Shown: positions 1 through 8,804 of the stretch, one piece after another
Layout of the letters: the number at the start of each line of letters is the position of its first letter
Position numbering within the stretch: position 1 is the stretch's first letter
NCBI GenBank assembly: GCA_002869425.1
Contig: PKSZ01000625.1
Coordinates: 1-14,280 of the forward strand
Direction: 5' to 3'
Length of the DNA stretch: 14,280 nucleotides
Source of the DNA: Marinilabiliales bacterium
GTDB taxonomy: Bacteria; Bacteroidota; Bacteroidia; Bacteroidales; BM523
The notes under the pieces: generated by a model
What the model was told of the DNA's origin: nothing
Database searches by the model: none
What the model saw: only the letters and a program-made list of their open reading frames with translations
Made by a program: the position numbers and the translations under genes

Positions 1-1
1 C

Positions 2-1285
2 AGATTCATCCGTACAGATATTGAAAACACCCCTGAAATCAAAGCGTGTATTGAAAATGTTTCAGACACTCAAAGAGGTACCAGTTTAAAAGCAAATGGA
101 GCTGGTGTTTCAACAGTCGAACATGTATTATCTGCTGTTTTTGGCTTAGGTATTGACAATATAATCATTGAAATTGATTCAGAAGAAACGCCTATTCTGG
201 ATGGAAGCGCTTCCCAATACGTTGATGCTCTTAAAAAAGCCGGCATTGTTGACCAAGAGGCAGAAAGAGAATATTTTGAAGTTAAAGATATCATAAGTTA
301 TAAAGACAAGGATGGTAAAACAGAAATTACAGCCATACCATCAGATGAATATTGCATAGATGTACTGGTAGATTACGATTCACAAGTAATCGTAAATCAA
401 TTTGCAAGCATATGCAATCTTGATAATTATGAAACTGAGATTGCAGGTTGTCGCACTTTCGTTTTTTTGCACGAACTGGAAGTTCTGCTAAAAAGAAATC
501 AAATCAAAGGAGGTGATCTCAACAACGCAATAATAATAATGGACAAAGAAGTTAGTCAGGAAGAACTAGACAGGCTGGCAGACTTATTTGGGCAACCCAG
601 AATGGAGGTAAAACCCATTGGTATATTAAACAACCTTGATCTGAAATTTAATAACGAACCGGCACGTCACAAATTACTTGATATTATTGGAGACCTTGCC
701 CTTGCAGGTGTTCGCATAAAAGGAAAAATAATTGCCACAAGACCTGGACATGCCAGCAATCTTGAATTTGCAAAGAAAATCAGCTCTATTTATAAAAAGC
801 AAAAAATTACAGATAGCATACCAACCTATGATCAGAATATTGAACCAATAATGGATATCAATAAGATCAAAACATTACTTCCGCACAGACCTCCATTTCT
901 ACTGGTTGATAAGATCATTGAGATTAATGATACCAGTATTGTTGGTCTTAAGAATGTAAGCATGAATGAAGGTTTTTTTGTCGGGCACTTCCCTGAAGAG
1001 CCAGTAATGCCTGGTGTTCTGCAAGTTGAAGCAATGGCTCAGGTAGGAGGCTTATTGGTATTAAATTCCGTTGATGATCCTGAAAATTATTCTACATATT
1101 TCATTAAAATTGAAAATGTAAAATTCAAGCGTAAAGTAGTTCCTGGTGATACAATCCTTTTTAAACTGGAATTTATATCCCCGTTGAGAAGAGGTATCGC
1201 CCATATGAGAGGGAAAGCATACGTTGGCAACACAATTGTAATGGAAGGTGAAATGATGGCTCAAATTGTAAAAAACAAAGGATAA
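2..1285 (+). CDS. lpxC-fabZ: Bifunctional UDP-3-O-acyl-GlcNAc deacetylase / 3-hydroxyacyl-ACP dehydratase (LpxC-FabZ fusion), 5' end outside window
   Basis: The LpxC half removes the N-acetyl group from UDP-3-O-acyl-GlcNAc, the committed step of lipid A synthesis. The FabZ half dehydrates 3-hydroxyacyl-ACP in fatty acid synthesis. Both act in the cytoplasm. The frame is open from the window edge and gives 427 visible residues; by comparison with E. coli LpxC roughly 35-40 N-terminal residues are missing. Numbering visible residues from the edge, the LpxC zinc ligands are H41 (STVEH motif), H223 and D227 (ARHKLLDIIGD), and the catalytic His is H250 (RPGHASN). Substrate-site motifs RTFVFLHELE and KGGDLNNAI are present. 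FabZ begins near residue 284, with H329 in VGHFP and E343 in QVEAMAQ, spaced as in E. coli FabZ. The fusion is a known Bacteroidota arrangement. The stop codon TAA directly abuts the lpxA ATG, implying co-transcription. A TTG at 467 is internal and is not the start. Confidence 0.97.
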   Translation, partial: RFIRTDIENTPEIKACIENVSDTQRGTSLKANGAGVSTVEHVLSAVFGLGIDNIIIEIDSEETPILDGSASQYVDALKKAGIVDQEAEREYFEVKDIISYKDKDGKTEITAIPSDEYCIDVLVDYDSQVIVNQFASICNLDNYETEIAGCRTFVFLHELEVLLKRNQIKGGDLNNAIIIMDKEVSQEELDRLADLFGQPRMEVKPIGILNNLDLKFNNEPARHKLLDIIGDLALAGVRIKGKIIATRPGHASNLEFAKKISSIYKKQKITDSIPTYDQNIEPIMDINKIKTLLPHRPPFLLVDKIIEINDTSIVGLKNVSMNEGFFVGHFPEEPVMPGVLQVEAMAQVGGLLVLNSVDDPENYSTYFIKIENVKFKRKVVPGDTILFKLEFISPLRRGIAHMRGKAYVGNTIVMEGEMMAQIVKNKG

Positions 1286-2080
1286 ATGAAGCAACCATTG
1301 GCATTTGTTGACTCAGACGCGAAAATCGCAGAAAATGTTGTAATTGAACCTTTTGTAACCATCGATAAAGGTGTGGAGATAGGTGAAGGTACATGGATTG
1401 GCCCGAATGTTACCATAATGGAAGGTGCTAAAATCGGCAAAAACTGCAGAATCTTCCCTGGTGCTGTAATCAGTGCTATACCTCAGGATTTAAAATTTGC
1501 TGGAGAAAAAACAACAGTTGAAATAGGTGATAATACAACCATAAGAGAGTGTGTAACCATCAACCGGGGAACGAAAGCAAGTTTCAAAACCAAAGTGGGT
1601 GAAAATTGTCTAATCATGGCATATGCACATATAGCTCATGATTGTGTTATTGGAAATAATGCAATTCTTGCCAATGCTGCAACACTTGGCGGTCACGTTG
1701 TAATTGATGATTGGGCAATTGTTGGTGGCTTATGTGCAGTTCATCAATTTGTACATATTGGTTCACATGCCATGATATCAGGAGGTTCACTCGTCAGAAA
1801 AGATGTACCTCCATTTGTAAAGGCAGCACGTGAGCCTCTTTCATTTGTTGGGGTTAATTCAATAGGTCTCAGAAGAAGAGATTATTCCAACGAAAAAATT
1901 AATGAAATACAGGAAGTATACAGAATTCTGTATCTTAAGGGATACAATAATTCTGATGCACTGGAATATATTGAAACCAATCTGGCAGCAACGCACGAAA
2001 GGGATGTAATCTTGATGTTTGTTCGCAATTCACCAAGAGGTATAATGAAAGGTTATTTCCCCGAAACCAATGGTCATTAG
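1286..2080 (+). CDS. lpxA: Acyl-ACP--UDP-N-acetylglucosamine O-acyltransferase
   Basis: LpxA transfers a 3-hydroxyacyl chain from ACP to the 3-OH of UDP-GlcNAc, the first step of lipid A synthesis, in the cytoplasm. The 264-residue product has normal family length. Residues about 6-175 are hexapeptide repeats forming a left-handed beta-helix, followed by the helical C-terminal domain (SIGLRRRDYS onward). The catalytic histidine is H118 in AHIAHDC (E. coli H125), and H153 in AVHQF matches E. coli H160. G166 aligns with the E. coli chain-length residue G173; a small residue there fits acyl chains of about 14 carbons or more, in line with the long 3-hydroxy acids of Bacteroidota lipid A (inference). 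The ATG follows the lpxC-fabZ stop with no gap, the usual Bacteroidota order. The gene ends in TAG, 2 bases before the next ATG. Confidence 0.97.
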   Translation: MKQPLAFVDSDAKIAENVVIEPFVTIDKGVEIGEGTWIGPNVTIMEGAKIGKNCRIFPGAVISAIPQDLKFAGEKTTVEIGDNTTIRECVTINRGTKASFKTKVGENCLIMAYAHIAHDCVIGNNAILANAATLGGHVVIDDWAIVGGLCAVHQFVHIGSHAMISGGSLVRKDVPPFVKAAREPLSFVGVNSIGLRRRDYSNEKINEIQEVYRILYLKGYNNSDALEYIETNLAATHERDVILMFVRNSPRGIMKGYFPETNGH

Positions 2081-2082
2081 AA

Positions 2083-2658
2083 ATGAAAAAGCTTAAACTG
2101 ATAGTTTTACTTATCTGTTTTACAGCCTCGTCTTTTGCCTCTGAGGATAAACTATTTGGAGGTGGAATGTTTATTGAAACCGGTTATTGGAAAGTTTCCA
2201 CACTATATGGAGACGCCAGTGGCAGCCCCCTCGGAATTGGAGGGAAACTACATTTTCAGCTTAGCAAGCATTATAGAATAGGAATGATGGGAGCAAAAAC
2301 AACCTTGAACTATATCAATATAGGTCTTGAAGGAAGTTATTTGCAACTTGGTTATGGTGGTTTAACAGGGGAAGCGGTATATGAAAAAGGAGATGTTATC
2401 ATAACCGGTGGATTTCTTTTTGGAGGTGCCAGCATAAACAATCTTCACCTGTTAAATAAAACGGTACCAGAAAGTGTCTATTCAGCGCAAATCAACCACT
2501 ATACTTCATTGATTTTCTCACCGATTGTATCGGTGGAATATGCTGCAACAGAAAAGATAAGTCTTACACTAATTTGCGACTATTTAATGGGAGATAAAAT
2601 AGCCGAAGATACCAAGCTGGGACCAAAATTCAGGTTTGGAGTTATATTCGCTTCTTAA
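2083..2658 (+). CDS. Small secreted protein, probable outer-membrane beta-barrel, unknown function
   Basis: I do not recognise this 191-residue protein as a named family. It starts with a clear signal peptide: MKK, then a hydrophobic run, with likely cleavage near residues 18-20 (SSFAS/ED). No lipobox cysteine is visible. The mature part is rich in Gly and aromatic residues and shows several amphipathic strand-like stretches, for example GKLHFQLSKHYRIGMMG, NYINIGLEGSYLQLGYG and KISLTLICDYLMG. It ends GPKFRFGVIFAS, as expected for a small 8-strand-like outer-membrane barrel. The gene begins 2 bases after lpxA, so it is probably co-transcribed with the lipid A genes and may assist or sense outer-membrane assembly, but nothing in the sequence proves such a role. 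It is convergent with thiL, 11 bases away. Confidence 0.8.
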   Translation: MKKLKLIVLLICFTASSFASEDKLFGGGMFIETGYWKVSTLYGDASGSPLGIGGKLHFQLSKHYRIGMMGAKTTLNYINIGLEGSYLQLGYGGLTGEAVYEKGDVIITGGFLFGGASINNLHLLNKTVPESVYSAQINHYTSLIFSPIVSVEYAATEKISLTLICDYLMGDKIAEDTKLGPKFRFGVIFAS

Positions 2659-2669
2659 AAAAGAAATCT

Positions 2670-3719
2670 CTAATCTGCATCGGATTGATGATTCCATCCT
2701 CTTGCTTTTAAACTAACAACACCTCCAGATTTACCAATAAGACTAAGTCCTTCTGACTTCTCACACATGTGTCCAATAACAGATATGGATACATTCTTTT
2801 TTATTTTCTCATGCGCTTCCAGAGGCACTGTAAATAGCAATTCATAATCCTCACCTCCATTCAATGCGCTCACTGCGGGTTCAAGATTAAACTCTTCACA
2901 CAAAGAAATACTTACTGAATCAATAGGAAGCTTCTCTTCGAAAATTTTACAACCGGTATTAGAAGACAAACAAACATGATGCAACTCTGACGATAATCCA
3001 TCTGAAATATCTATCATAGCTGTTGGTTTTATATACTGCTTTTTTAATTCCTCAATCACATCATTTCTGGCTTCCGGTTTCAATTGTCTCTCCAATAAAT
3101 AATCATAACCTGAAAAGTCAGGTTTCATATTTGGATTCACCTTATAAACTTCCTTCTCTCTTTCAAGTAATTGCAATCCTAAATAAGCTGATCCCAAATC
3201 TCCACTTACACAAATCAAATCGTTCTCTTTTGCACCACTACGGCATACAAGCTTATCCTTTTCAACTTCTCCAATAGCAGTAATACTAATTACAAGTCCA
3301 GAAACTGATGAAGTCGTATCTCCACCAACCAAATCAACACCATACCTTTCACAAGCAAGATTTACACCCTTATATAGCTCCTCTAGAGCTTCTACAGTAT
3401 ACCTGTTGGATACAGCTATGGAAACAGTTATTTGTTTGGGTGTTCCATTCATAGAATAAATATCAGACAAGTTGACCACAACAGCTTTGTAGCCCAAATG
3501 TTTCAAGGGAACATACATCATATTAAAATGAACCCCTTCGACCAGCATATCAGTAGAAACAAGCGTATATTTTTCATTGCCTGTATCAATAACTGCTGCA
3601 TCATCCCCAATACCTATTTTTGAAGACTTGTTCCTAAGTGAAACAGCACCCGTTAATTTATCGATAAGTCCAAACTCCCCAAGCTCAGAGACATCTGTTT
3701 TGTTGATTTGATCTGCCAT
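2670..3719 (-). CDS. thiL: Thiamine-monophosphate kinase
   Basis: ThiL phosphorylates thiamine monophosphate with ATP to give thiamine diphosphate, the last step of cofactor synthesis. The 349-residue product is close to family length and has the ordered PurM/AIR-synthase-like motifs: LGEFGLI (13-19), IGDDAAVI (37-44), STDMLVEGVHF (55-65), NLSDIYSMNGTP (83-94), GGDTT (132-136), ISDGLSSEL (238-246) and GGEDYELLF (288-296). The Asp residues of the GDD, SD and GGD motifs bind Mg and nucleotide in this family. No other thi gene lies in the window. The gene follows a terminator at 3742-3772, so it should have its own promoter, but I see no convincing promoter and no room for a TPP riboswitch in the 74 bases upstream. 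It ends in TAG, convergent with the lipid A operon. Confidence 0.96.
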   Translation of the reverse strand: MADQINKTDVSELGEFGLIDKLTGAVSLRNKSSKIGIGDDAAVIDTGNEKYTLVSTDMLVEGVHFNMMYVPLKHLGYKAVVVNLSDIYSMNGTPKQITVSIAVSNRYTVEALEELYKGVNLACERYGVDLVGGDTTSSVSGLVISITAIGEVEKDKLVCRSGAKENDLICVSGDLGSAYLGLQLLEREKEVYKVNPNMKPDFSGYDYLLERQLKPEARNDVIEELKKQYIKPTAMIDISDGLSSELHHVCLSSNTGCKIFEEKLPIDSVSISLCEEFNLEPAVSALNGGEDYELLFTVPLEAHEKIKKNVSISVIGHMCEKSEGLSLIGKSGGVVSLKARGWNHQSDAD

Positions 3720-3741
3720 AAATATGAATTCTTATATAAAA

Positions 3742-3772
3742 CAAAAGAGACCAATAAAATTAGTCTCTTTTG
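3742..3772 (-). terminator. Hairpin terminator after the DUF5689 gene
   Basis: A perfect 10-bp inverted repeat, caaaagagac (3742-3751) and gtctcttttg (3763-3772), encloses an 11-base AT-rich loop. Read on the minus strand, the right arm ends in TTTTG followed by TTTTATA, giving the T-rich tract expected of an intrinsic terminator. It sits 22 bases past the stop codon of the DUF5689 gene and upstream of thiL, so it probably ends the receptor-lipoprotein transcript and separates it from thiL. Confidence 0.75.
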
Positions 3773-3793
3773 CTTTAAGATAAATGCGTTTTT

Positions 3794-5056
3794 CTAATTA
3801 TCCATCACTTTAATATCATCCAACTCCCATGTTTTACCATCAGAAGTTGATCCCTGATAACGGAAACCAATATATACAGATGATACTTTATATGGTGATA
3901 AATCAATATCTCCTGAATACTGTTCTGCCCAACTTCCTGAAGAAAGAGTAAATGTAACCTGTGTCCAGTTGGCTGCATCAGGCAAACTTGTTCCATCATA
4001 AGATGTTGAGATATATAATTCAAGGTTTGCTCCAGTATAATTACAAATATTTGTAAAACTCAATACGGGTGCATTAGATGCAGATAAATCAAGGGCAGGT
4101 GATATTAACCAAACATCAGATTCTGAATTCACAGAGCCATTCCAATTGGTAACTTTTGCCATTGAATTACCTGAGAACTCAGTAATTGACCAGTCAGTTG
4201 TTCCTACAACTCTTTTGGTTACCCAACCACCTGAAGTAATACTTCCATCTTCAAAATTCTTATTGATGAAGAACACTACATTGGGACTACTACCATCACA
4301 ACGATTGCTATCCAGCATAACCTCATCAAGATTTCTAAGTGTTAACTGAATTGCACCATTATACTGACTGGCAACAGCGATTAAAGATCCTTTACCACCA
4401 GGAAGCATCTCGTCTGCAAATTTTGCATAGCCACTGGTACGAATAACAACGCCCTGCGTTGAGCTACAGTCTGTTAAGGTAATATCTCTTGATTCCTTAC
4501 CATCTGCATCAGCCCATGTTTGACCTAACTCACTGGATGCAATCTCAACATCTTCCAGTTTAATCAACTGTCCTTCATATTCATAAGTTAACAAATCCGG
4601 AAGTGTAACCAATTTTGGTTCAATCTGCTGACCTGGAAATTGCTTAACAATATTTGAATCCACATGGATAAGTTCAAGCTGAATTGCTCCTCCATAAGAA
4701 GTCAATAAACAACCTTCAAGTGAAATTCTAACTGAATCACCTTGGTATAAACCACCAGAATATGGATAAGTTAATTGTAAACCTGCTGTAGTATCCTGTA
4801 CAAAAGCCGTTTTATAAAGATTACCCGTACTTTCATCTGCAGTTACCGTTGCATAAATAGACATTACTGTGTCTATCACAATATCTGCACCCTGATACAT
4901 ACTTCTTAATGAATCAATGGTAATAATAGAACCTTCCGGAATATTATCAATCGGAGGTGCATCAAATTCACGCTTCACACAACTGGAAAACTGTAGAAGA
5001 ATCAATCCTGCGAGTAAAATAACTAAATTTGTTTTGCCTATATTTTTCATAATCAT
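3794..5056 (-). CDS. DUF5689 / choice-of-anchor J domain lipoprotein
   Basis: This is a 420-residue surface-type lipoprotein. The hydrophobic signal segment (about 10-23) ends in QFSSC, with C26 as the likely lipidation site. The following VKREFDAPP resembles the charged start common in Bacteroidota DUF5689 lipoproteins. Residues about 45-245 match the DUF5689 pattern: VTADESTGNLYKTAFVQD, then GLQLTY, GDSVRISLEG, YEGQLIKLEDV and a closing LRNLDEV. This region looks OB-fold-like, but binding of nucleic acid is only inferred. Residues about 262-418 look like a choice-of-anchor J/jelly-roll domain (NFEDGSITSGGW, SDVWLISPALDLS, TWELDDIKV). The gene lies 20 bases downstream of the TonB-dependent receptor and is followed by a terminator, so the two form a transcription unit; the lipoprotein is probably the receptor's surface partner. 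A second in-frame ATG at 5050 is an equally possible start. It ends in TAG. Confidence 0.85.
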   Translation of the reverse strand: MIMKNIGKTNLVILLAGLILLQFSSCVKREFDAPPIDNIPEGSIITIDSLRSMYQGADIVIDTVMSIYATVTADESTGNLYKTAFVQDTTAGLQLTYPYSGGLYQGDSVRISLEGCLLTSYGGAIQLELIHVDSNIVKQFPGQQIEPKLVTLPDLLTYEYEGQLIKLEDVEIASSELGQTWADADGKESRDITLTDCSSTQGVVIRTSGYAKFADEMLPGGKGSLIAVASQYNGAIQLTLRNLDEVMLDSNRCDGSSPNVVFFINKNFEDGSITSGGWVTKRVVGTTDWSITEFSGNSMAKVTNWNGSVNSESDVWLISPALDLSASNAPVLSFTNICNYTGANLELYISTSYDGTSLPDAANWTQVTFTLSSGSWAEQYSGDIDLSPYKVSSVYIGFRYQGSTSDGKTWELDDIKVMDN

Positions 5057-5076
5057 AATTTTTTCGATGTAATATT

Positions 5077-7614
5077 TTAGAACCTAAAGCTTAAGTTAAC
5101 AAAATAAGTACGTCCGTACATGTAAAAATATTTGTTTGGAAACTTATTTAAATCTTTTGCATTATACCTATACTGCTCAAATCCACCTGTAATAATATCC
5201 GTTCTGTTTAACAAGTTATTTACATTCACACTTACATTAATGTAATAATCCTTGATCTTCCATGACTTATAACCAAATAAATCAATTGTATAATAATCAT
5301 GGAATCTTTGCTGTTCAAAAAGCATATCGGGTTGCGGATCTTCAACATACAATCTGTTTAATGCATCATCCGTACGCCTTTCCGGATTAATGTTGATGTA
5401 TACATTATCTATATAATTTATGCTAGCACCAACAGACCAATACTTAGGTGAAAAATACTTAGCTCCAAACGAACCCACTGTTTGTGGCCCACTCATTCTA
5501 AAATTCTTAATATAAACTGTTTTTGAATCCACCAGTACTTCAGAATTATTATCGGCAACGATGGTTACTTCCGGCCTTGAATTATAAATAAATTCACCTG
5601 TTCCAGCCATTCCTGTAAGTGTTATGGTTGGTGAAACTTTCGCTTCCAAACCAAGTTCCATACCTGTATGAAGCTTATCAATGCCCGTCATACTATAGTT
5701 TACAAAAGTACGAAGATCATCATGGTAGAAGCTCCTGACACTTACACCATCTTTAAATTCAGTGTAGTAGTATGTCAATCTACCCTTAATGTAAGGTGAT
5801 CTGAAATGATAACTAACATCTCCCGAATAAATTGTTTCAGAAGTAAGTCCTTCAACTACATGATCTCTTGTTCTTGCTGACAAATATGAATTCCTGAAAT
5901 TAGGCGCTCTTGTCAGAAATGTTCCATTAGCTGTAATAATGTGACGACCTGTTATTTTATATGTTGCACCACCTTTTACTCCATAGTTAATAAATTGCTG
6001 TTTCTCTGAATCTCCATAAGATTCATCCGGAAATTTACCATTCTTCATATTACCTGTTCGCCAGAACTCTGTATATGTTGCATTGGCACCAAGGTATCCA
6101 TCTACCTTACTATATGTAAATTCACTTTGACCATATAAACTATAAGTATTTACATTTGCCGTATAATCATAACCAAAGCGATCACCGACCTCAATAATAT
6201 TATTGGTATGATTCAAATCACTCTGTGCATCTTCCCATTCAGGTAAATCTCTTTCTGCAAACTGGTCAACGTCTAGCCAAAAATCGCCACCCAACAGATC
6301 GCTCATTTCCTTAAAATGATATCCTTTGTATAAATCTACATTGACACCTGCACTTACTTTTATGTGCTCGTTAACGTCTCTATCATACTGTGAGTTTATT
6401 GTGCTTCTGCTGTGATCATTTCTACGCTCCTCAATAATATATTTAGAACGAATTCCTTCAACTGTATTTCCATCCTGACCATCAGCATTTTCAATACGAT
6501 CGTATTCATCACTGTTTGCAAAATACAAGAAATCCCAATTCAGTTGTCCATAATCGTCATTTGTTGTCCATAAATTGTACAATCGATTGTACTCATCAGG
6601 GTCTTTTGTATCATAATAGCTTGGCAAGTACCTATAATAATCCGGACGTGGATCCTGTGCATTATACCAGTTAAGAGCTGTTGAACCACCACGACCAAAA
6701 CTATAACCGTATCCTGTTGTAAGCTTTGATTTTTCATCGATTTTCCAGAAATGGTTAAGCATCATCATTGGTTTATGATAATTACTAACCCGGCTATTTC
6801 TTTTCTCACCATCCTGATATCCCCAGTATGAATTATAATAATGATTATCAGTCAGATCATAAGCTTCCTGTGTTGCCACACTTTGCTTGCCTCTCACAGT
6901 TGGAGCTCCAAATATGGTAAAGGATAAACTATGCGCTTCAGAAATTTTCTTCTCAGCAGAAAAGAAATAACTCCATGCATCATAGAAAGTTCCTTGCACA
7001 TAACCTTCCTGTGACCACCTTCTTGAACCTGAAAATGTAACAGCAACACCATTTTCCATCATTCCTGTTGAAGCTATAAGCATAAGCCTGTTTCTATAAC
7101 TTCTGTTGGTTAATGAATAAGTTGCTTTTACTCCTTTACGATAAGATGATGCTCTTGTTATAATATTTGTAGCACCACCGATACCTCCATAATTAACCTG
7201 GTTGGCAGTAATTCCACTTTCCACAACCTTGTTACGTGTTGCATCATTCAAGCCACCCCAAGTTTACCAGTAAGCACGGCCTGATTCAACATCATTGGCA
7301 ATCAAGCCATTTATAGTCACAAGTGTATTCTCAGAATCGTATCCCCGGATTCTGTAACGGGCAGGGCCAAAGGTATATCCGGCAGTAGAAACAAATGGGT
7401 CTCTTGATGCGCTTAGCAAACCGGAAATATCCTGAGACTCCTGATCACTCTCAAGATCGGAAGCAGAAATAGTAATAACAGGCATTGCAGAATATTCAAC
7501 ATCTACAGAATCGTCTGCATAAACTGTATCCTTTTTCACCTCTTCCTGCGCTGACAATTGGCCTATGTAAACCAACAATGCCAGTACAATTAAAATTCGC
7601 CTCATATAATTCAA
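5077..7614 (-). pseudogene. TonB-dependent outer-membrane receptor, interrupted by one in-frame TAA
   Basis: The full frame has 845 codons before the final TAA and encodes a TonB-dependent receptor, which moves a ligand across the outer membrane using TonB energy. The first 116 residues carry a signal peptide (cleavage near QLSAQ), a possible TonB-box-like PVITIS segment, and the start of the plug domain (DISGLLSASRDPF, ARYRIRGYDSENT, NDVESGRAYW). Codon 117, at 7264-7266, is TAA. The same frame resumes at once with TWGGLNDATRN, the expected plug continuation, then about 600 residues of beta-barrel ending YFVNLSFRF with a terminal Phe. No other stop or frameshift is seen. Ser (TCA) would suit codon 117, so one base change could explain the break. 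A TTG at 7251 lies mid-plug and is not a credible start. The usual N-terminal carboxypeptidase-like domain is absent. Whether the gene is really dead depends on the stop being genuine. Confidence 0.85.
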
Positions 7615-7712
7615 TTATTTGGTTTCTTTTAGAATTTGTTGATAAATATAACTATTTTTACGGATAATGAATTCGATTGAATAATATAATTTTCAGTTTT
7701 CAATCGGGCTTG

Positions 7713-7720
7713 CAAAAGTA
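7713..7720 (-). promoter_or_regulatory. Possible -7 element (TACTTTTG) for the receptor operon
   Basis: On the minus strand this reads TACTTTTG, an exact match to the Bacteroidota -7 consensus TAnnTTTG. It lies in the 131-base gap between the divergent receptor and EEP genes and would give a leader of about 90 bases. I do not see a TTTG -33 element at the proper distance, so the call is weak. No comparably good element was seen for the divergent plus-strand gene. Confidence 0.3.
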
Positions 7721-7745
7721 GTTTTTATTTTGATATTCTACGATT

Positions 7746-8798
7746 ATGAAAAATATTTTTAGTGGTTTGCTGTTAATTGGATTGCTTCTTTTTGTATTTG
7801 ATCAATTTGCCAATGCTCAAGATGAAAAGCAATATGAAGTTGCTTGTGTTGCATTCTATAATCTTGAAAATCTATTTGATACAATAGATGATCCCAAGAC
7901 AAAAGACGATGAGTTCACTCCGGGTGATGTAAAAAATTGGAATGGCAAAAGATACAACCACAAGCTGGATCATATGGCTGAAGTAATTTCCCAATTGGGT
8001 ACTGAATTAACGCCGGACGGACCAGCAATAGTTGGTGTATGTGAATTGGAAAATAAAGCAGTACTGCAAGATCTGATAAACAGAGAACCCTTAAAAAAAG
8101 GGAATTATCAAATCGTTCACTATGAATCGCCTTATTATAGAGGAATGGATGTTGCTTTGCTTTATCAATCCAAATATTTCAAGCTTACAAATAGTAAATC
8201 TTACACTCTTAGCCTACCGGATGATCCTAATTTCAACACAAGGGATCAGCTCCTGGTTTCTGGTAAATTAAATGGTGAAATGATTCATTTTATAGTAAAC
8301 CATTGGCCATCACGAAGAGGAGGAGAAAAAAGAAGCAGGCCCAAAAGAATTGCAGCAGCAAAGCTTTGCAGATCGATAGCAGATTCGGTACTAGCTCTTG
8401 ATAAAAATGCAAAGATAATCATCATGGGAGACCTGAATGACGACCCAACTGATCCAAGTGTGAAAAAATATATAAAAACTACAGCATCAAAAGATAAATT
8501 ATCTGATGGCACATTTTTTAACCCTACAGAAATCTTATTCAAAAACGGAATTGGTTCACTAGCATACAGGGATAACTGGAACTTATTTGATCAAATTATT
8601 CTTTCACCTGCTCTGGTTGGTAGTGACATGACAACATTCAAATATCATAAAGCAGTTATTTTCAACAAGAGCTTCCTAACACAGAAAGATGGTAGATACA
8701 AAGGTTACCCCATGAGAACTTATTCTGGAGGAGCGTATACAGGTGGATACAGCGATCACTTTCCTTCTTTCATTTACCTGATAAGAGAAGTAAAATAA
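7746..8798 (+). CDS. Secreted endonuclease/exonuclease/phosphatase (EEP) family protein
   Basis: This 350-residue exported hydrolase has the DNase I-like EEP fold, which cleaves phosphodiester or phosphomonoester bonds with a divalent metal. The signal peptide is residues 1-24 (cleavage near ANAQ), so it acts in the periplasm or outside the cell. Family motifs appear in order: FYNLENLFD (37-45), VCELEN with metal ligand E100, RGMDVALLY (132-140), NHWPSRRGG with H186, GDLNDDP with D229 and N231, FDQII around D282, and the terminal SDH with D337 and H338. All expected catalytic positions are present, so the enzyme should be active. The true substrate (DNA, RNA, nucleotide, phospholipid) cannot be read from sequence. 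It is divergent from the TonB receptor-DUF5689 pair, a neighbourhood that suggests extracellular phosphodiester breakdown coupled to uptake (inference). It is convergent with kdsB, only 6 bases away. Confidence 0.92.
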   Translation: MKNIFSGLLLIGLLLFVFDQFANAQDEKQYEVACVAFYNLENLFDTIDDPKTKDDEFTPGDVKNWNGKRYNHKLDHMAEVISQLGTELTPDGPAIVGVCELENKAVLQDLINREPLKKGNYQIVHYESPYYRGMDVALLYQSKYFKLTNSKSYTLSLPDDPNFNTRDQLLVSGKLNGEMIHFIVNHWPSRRGGEKRSRPKRIAAAKLCRSIADSVLALDKNAKIIIMGDLNDDPTDPSVKKYIKTTASKDKLSDGTFFNPTEILFKNGIGSLAYRDNWNLFDQIILSPALVGSDMTTFKYHKAVIFNKSFLTQKDGRYKGYPMRTYSGGAYTGGYSDHFPSFIYLIREVK

Positions 8799-8804
8799 TT
8801 GAAA

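Noticed and set aside
467..1285. A separate gene starting with TTG at 467
   Set aside because: The frame is open from the window edge and encodes LpxC motifs up to and across 467. The TTG is Leu within RTFVFLHELE.
3720..3793. TPP riboswitch upstream of thiL
   Set aside because: The 74-base gap is mostly occupied by the terminator hairpin, and no TPP-aptamer motifs were seen.
5077..7251. Independent 724-residue receptor starting with TTG at 7251
   Set aside because: The TTG is the Leu of the conserved WGGLND plug motif. There is no signal peptide, and the upstream fragment continues in the same frame, so this is one interrupted gene.
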